The notes under the pieces were generated by a model. That model was given only the letters and a program-made list of their open reading frames with translations. It searched no databases and was not told where the DNA came from. Made by a program: the position numbers and the translations under genes. 64,000 bases of DNA, taken from contig NZ_JAUQSW010000012.1 of assembly GCF_030581075.1 (NCBI RefSeq), forward strand, positions 124,001 through 188,000, given 5' to 3'. The stretch comes from Hymenobacter cheonanensis (GTDB taxonomy: Bacteria > Bacteroidota > Bacteroidia > Cytophagales > Hymenobacteraceae). Every line of letters begins with the position of its first letter. Positions within the stretch are counted from its first letter, which is position 1. This document shows, in pieces, positions 62,499 to 64,000 of this stretch.

Positions 62499-63908
62499 AT
62501 GCAATTCAACGCCCTTACCCCCGCGCTAGTATCTGCCTTCGAAGCCATCGTGAGCCCGGCCCACGTGCTCACGGCCGCCACCGCCGAAGCCCAGCAGTAC
62601 GAGGCCTACGGCCGCGACCATACCGAAGACTTCCACTTTGCGCCCGATGTGGTGCTACGGCCGGCCGCTGTAGAAGAGGTCAGCGCCATCATGCAGCTCT
62701 GCCACCAGCACCGCGTGCCCGTGACGGCGCGCGGCGCCGGCACCGGCCTCAGCGGGGGCGCGCTGCCCATCCACAACGGCGTAGTGCTGAGCATGGAGCG
62801 CTTCAATAAGATTCTTAAAATAGACGAGCGCAACCTGCAAGCCACCGTGGAGCCGGGCGTGGTGACGGAGGCTTTTCAGAATGCAGTGAAGGAAGTGGGC
62901 CTCTTCTACCCGCCCGACCCGGCTAGCAAGGGCTCGTGCTTTTTGGGGGGCAACCTGAGCCAGAGCAGCGGCGGCCCCAAGGCCGTGAAATACGGCACCA
63001 CCCGCGACTATATCCTGAACCTGCAAGTAGTGCTGCCCACCGGCGAAATTATCTGGACCGGCGCCAACACCCTCAAGTACGCCACCGGCTACAACCTCAC
63101 CCAGCTCATGGTGGGCTCGGAGGGCACGCTGGGCATCATCACCAAGGCGGTGTTCCGGCTCCTCCCCTACCCGCAGCATAACATCCTGATGCTGGTGCCC
63201 TTCCGGCAGGAGGCGCAGGCCGCCGAGGCCGTGGCAGCGGTGTTTCGGGCGGGCATCATCCCCTCGGGCATGGAGTTTATGGAGCGCGAGGCCATCGCCT
63301 GGTCGTCGGATTATTTGAAAATCCCGCTCACCCTGCCCGAGGACATCACCGCCCACCTGCTCATCGAGCTTGATGGCCAGGACCTCGACCAACTTTACAA
63401 GGAAGCCGAGCAGGTGTACGGGGTGCTGGAGCACTACGACGTGGGCGAAATCTTGCTGGCCGACACGGCCGGCCAAAAGGATGACCTGTGGAAGATTCGC
63501 CGCAACATCGGCAATTCGGTGCGCTACAACTCCGTGTATAAGGAGGAAGACACCGTGGTGCCCCGCGCCGAGCTGCCCACGCTGCTGAAGGGCGTGAAGG
63601 AGATTGGCCGGCGCTACGGCTTCAAGAGCGTGTGCTACGGCCACGCCGGCGATGGCAACCTGCACGTCAACATCATCCGCGGCGAACTCAGCGACGAGCA
63701 GTGGAACGTGGGCCTGCGCGAGCCGATTTCGGAGATTTTTGCGCTCTGCGTGCAGCTAGGGGGCACCATCTCGGGCGAGCACGGCATTGGGCTGGTGCAG
63801 AAGCCCTACATGCACATCGCGCTACAGGAAGCCAACCTGAACCTCATGCGCGGCATCAAGCAGGTGTTTGACCCGCACGGGATTCTGAACCCGGGCAAAA
63901 TATTTTAA
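62499..63908 (+). CDS. FAD-linked oxidase, GlcD-type (2-hydroxyacid oxidoreductase)
   Basis: 469 residues. FAD-binding PCMH fold: VTARGAGTGLSGGALP (about residues 76-91), GGNLSQSSGGPKAVKYGTT, GSEGTLGIITKA; C-terminal substrate and FAD region with CYGHAGDGNLHVNI and GTISGEHGIGLVQKP. Most similar in layout to the glycolate oxidase subunit GlcD and to D-lactate dehydrogenases. The partners GlcE and GlcF are not adjacent, so D-lactate or another 2-hydroxyacid is possible. Ends just before a terminator-like palindrome. Confidence 0.9.
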   Translation: MQFNALTPALVSAFEAIVSPAHVLTAATAEAQQYEAYGRDHTEDFHFAPDVVLRPAAVEEVSAIMQLCHQHRVPVTARGAGTGLSGGALPIHNGVVLSMERFNKILKIDERNLQATVEPGVVTEAFQNAVKEVGLFYPPDPASKGSCFLGGNLSQSSGGPKAVKYGTTRDYILNLQVVLPTGEIIWTGANTLKYATGYNLTQLMVGSEGTLGIITKAVFRLLPYPQHNILMLVPFRQEAQAAEAVAAVFRAGIIPSGMEFMEREAIAWSSDYLKIPLTLPEDITAHLLIELDGQDLDQLYKEAEQVYGVLEHYDVGEILLADTAGQKDDLWKIRRNIGNSVRYNSVYKEEDTVVPRAELPTLLKGVKEIGRRYGFKSVCYGHAGDGNLHVNIIRGELSDEQWNVGLREPISEIFALCVQLGGTISGEHGIGLVQKPYMHIALQEANLNLMRGIKQVFDPHGILNPGKIF

Positions 63909-63939
63909 GTCATTTCCGCAGCGGCTGACGCCCTGTACC

Positions 63940-63978
63940 AAGGCCGTCATGCTTCACTGTGTTCAGCATGACGGCCTT
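63940..63978. terminator. Terminator-like palindrome with GTCATGC arms
   Basis: AAGGCCGTCATGC pairs with GCATGACGGCCTT, followed by TTT. It shares the GTCATGC outer word with the dispersed palindrome family and could serve as the gene's terminator. Confidence 0.75.
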
Positions 63979-64000
63979 TTTAAAACTTTGCAAATAAGCT

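Overview
The window reads as a chromosomal segment of a GC-rich Bacteroidota, most likely Cytophagales/Hymenobacteraceae (Hymenobacter-like). The reasons are: recurrent TAnnTTTG -7 promoter elements (one complete TTG-N19-TAnnTTTG, before a tRNA gene), a PorZ-type protein and type IX secretion C-terminal domains, Oar-like TonB-dependent receptors with carboxypeptidase-like N-domains, lipoproteins with LSSC/GSSC lipoboxes, and a one-protein sensor kinase/response regulator/AraC hybrid. There are no rRNA genes, CRISPR arrays, transposases or phage genes; there is one tRNA.

Layout. 1-5.2 kb: truncated DUF3857 protein, MFS transporter, ABC exporter, histidine phosphatase. 5.4-14.5 kb: DUF4136 lipoprotein, then a nuo operon (nuoA to nuoJ) that ends in a strong hairpin without nuoKLMN; three different intergenic repeats sit between its genes. 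14.6-31.4 kb: PhyH-type dioxygenase, aspS, small secreted proteins, tadA, superoxide dismutase, nucleoside symporter, AAA ATPase, ndk, nrnA-like phosphoesterase, two tandem FKBPs, recO, porZ, tdk. This part carries several copies of a dispersed palindrome with GTCATGC ends. 31.5-38.6 kb: ferredoxin, a Pro/Ala-linker protein of unknown role, two polytopic membrane proteins, rodA, and an mntA-hepT module whose hepT has an internal stop. 38.6-51.7 kb: mrdA (PBP2), ArnC-like glycosyltransferase, YdjC-family deacetylase, a decayed fragment of a UPF0104 gene, a frameshifted hybrid sensor kinase with 21-bp iterated repeats upstream, two secreted proteins, the intact UPF0104 gene, a GT39-type glycosyltransferase, a Fur-family regulator, a small EamA transporter. 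51.8-61.6 kb: tRNA-Ala(GGC), then an outer-membrane block of two Oar-like receptors, the C-terminal relic of a third, and a low-GC T9SS cargo protein. 61.7-64 kb: NlpC/P60 lipoprotein and a GlcD-type FAD oxidoreductase.

Functionally the window combines housekeeping (complex I peripheral arm, aspS, recO, ndk, tdk, sod) with cell-envelope work: MrdA/RodA elongation, polyprenyl-linked glycan transfer (GT2, deacetylase, GT39, UPF0104), T9SS and nutrient receptors. The strongest curiosities are four decayed or interrupted genes (hepT, the UPF0104 copy, the receptor relic, the frameshifted kinase), the split nuo locus, the four 21-bp iterons, and stop-codon usage in which TAG is the commonest and TGA is rare despite high GC.
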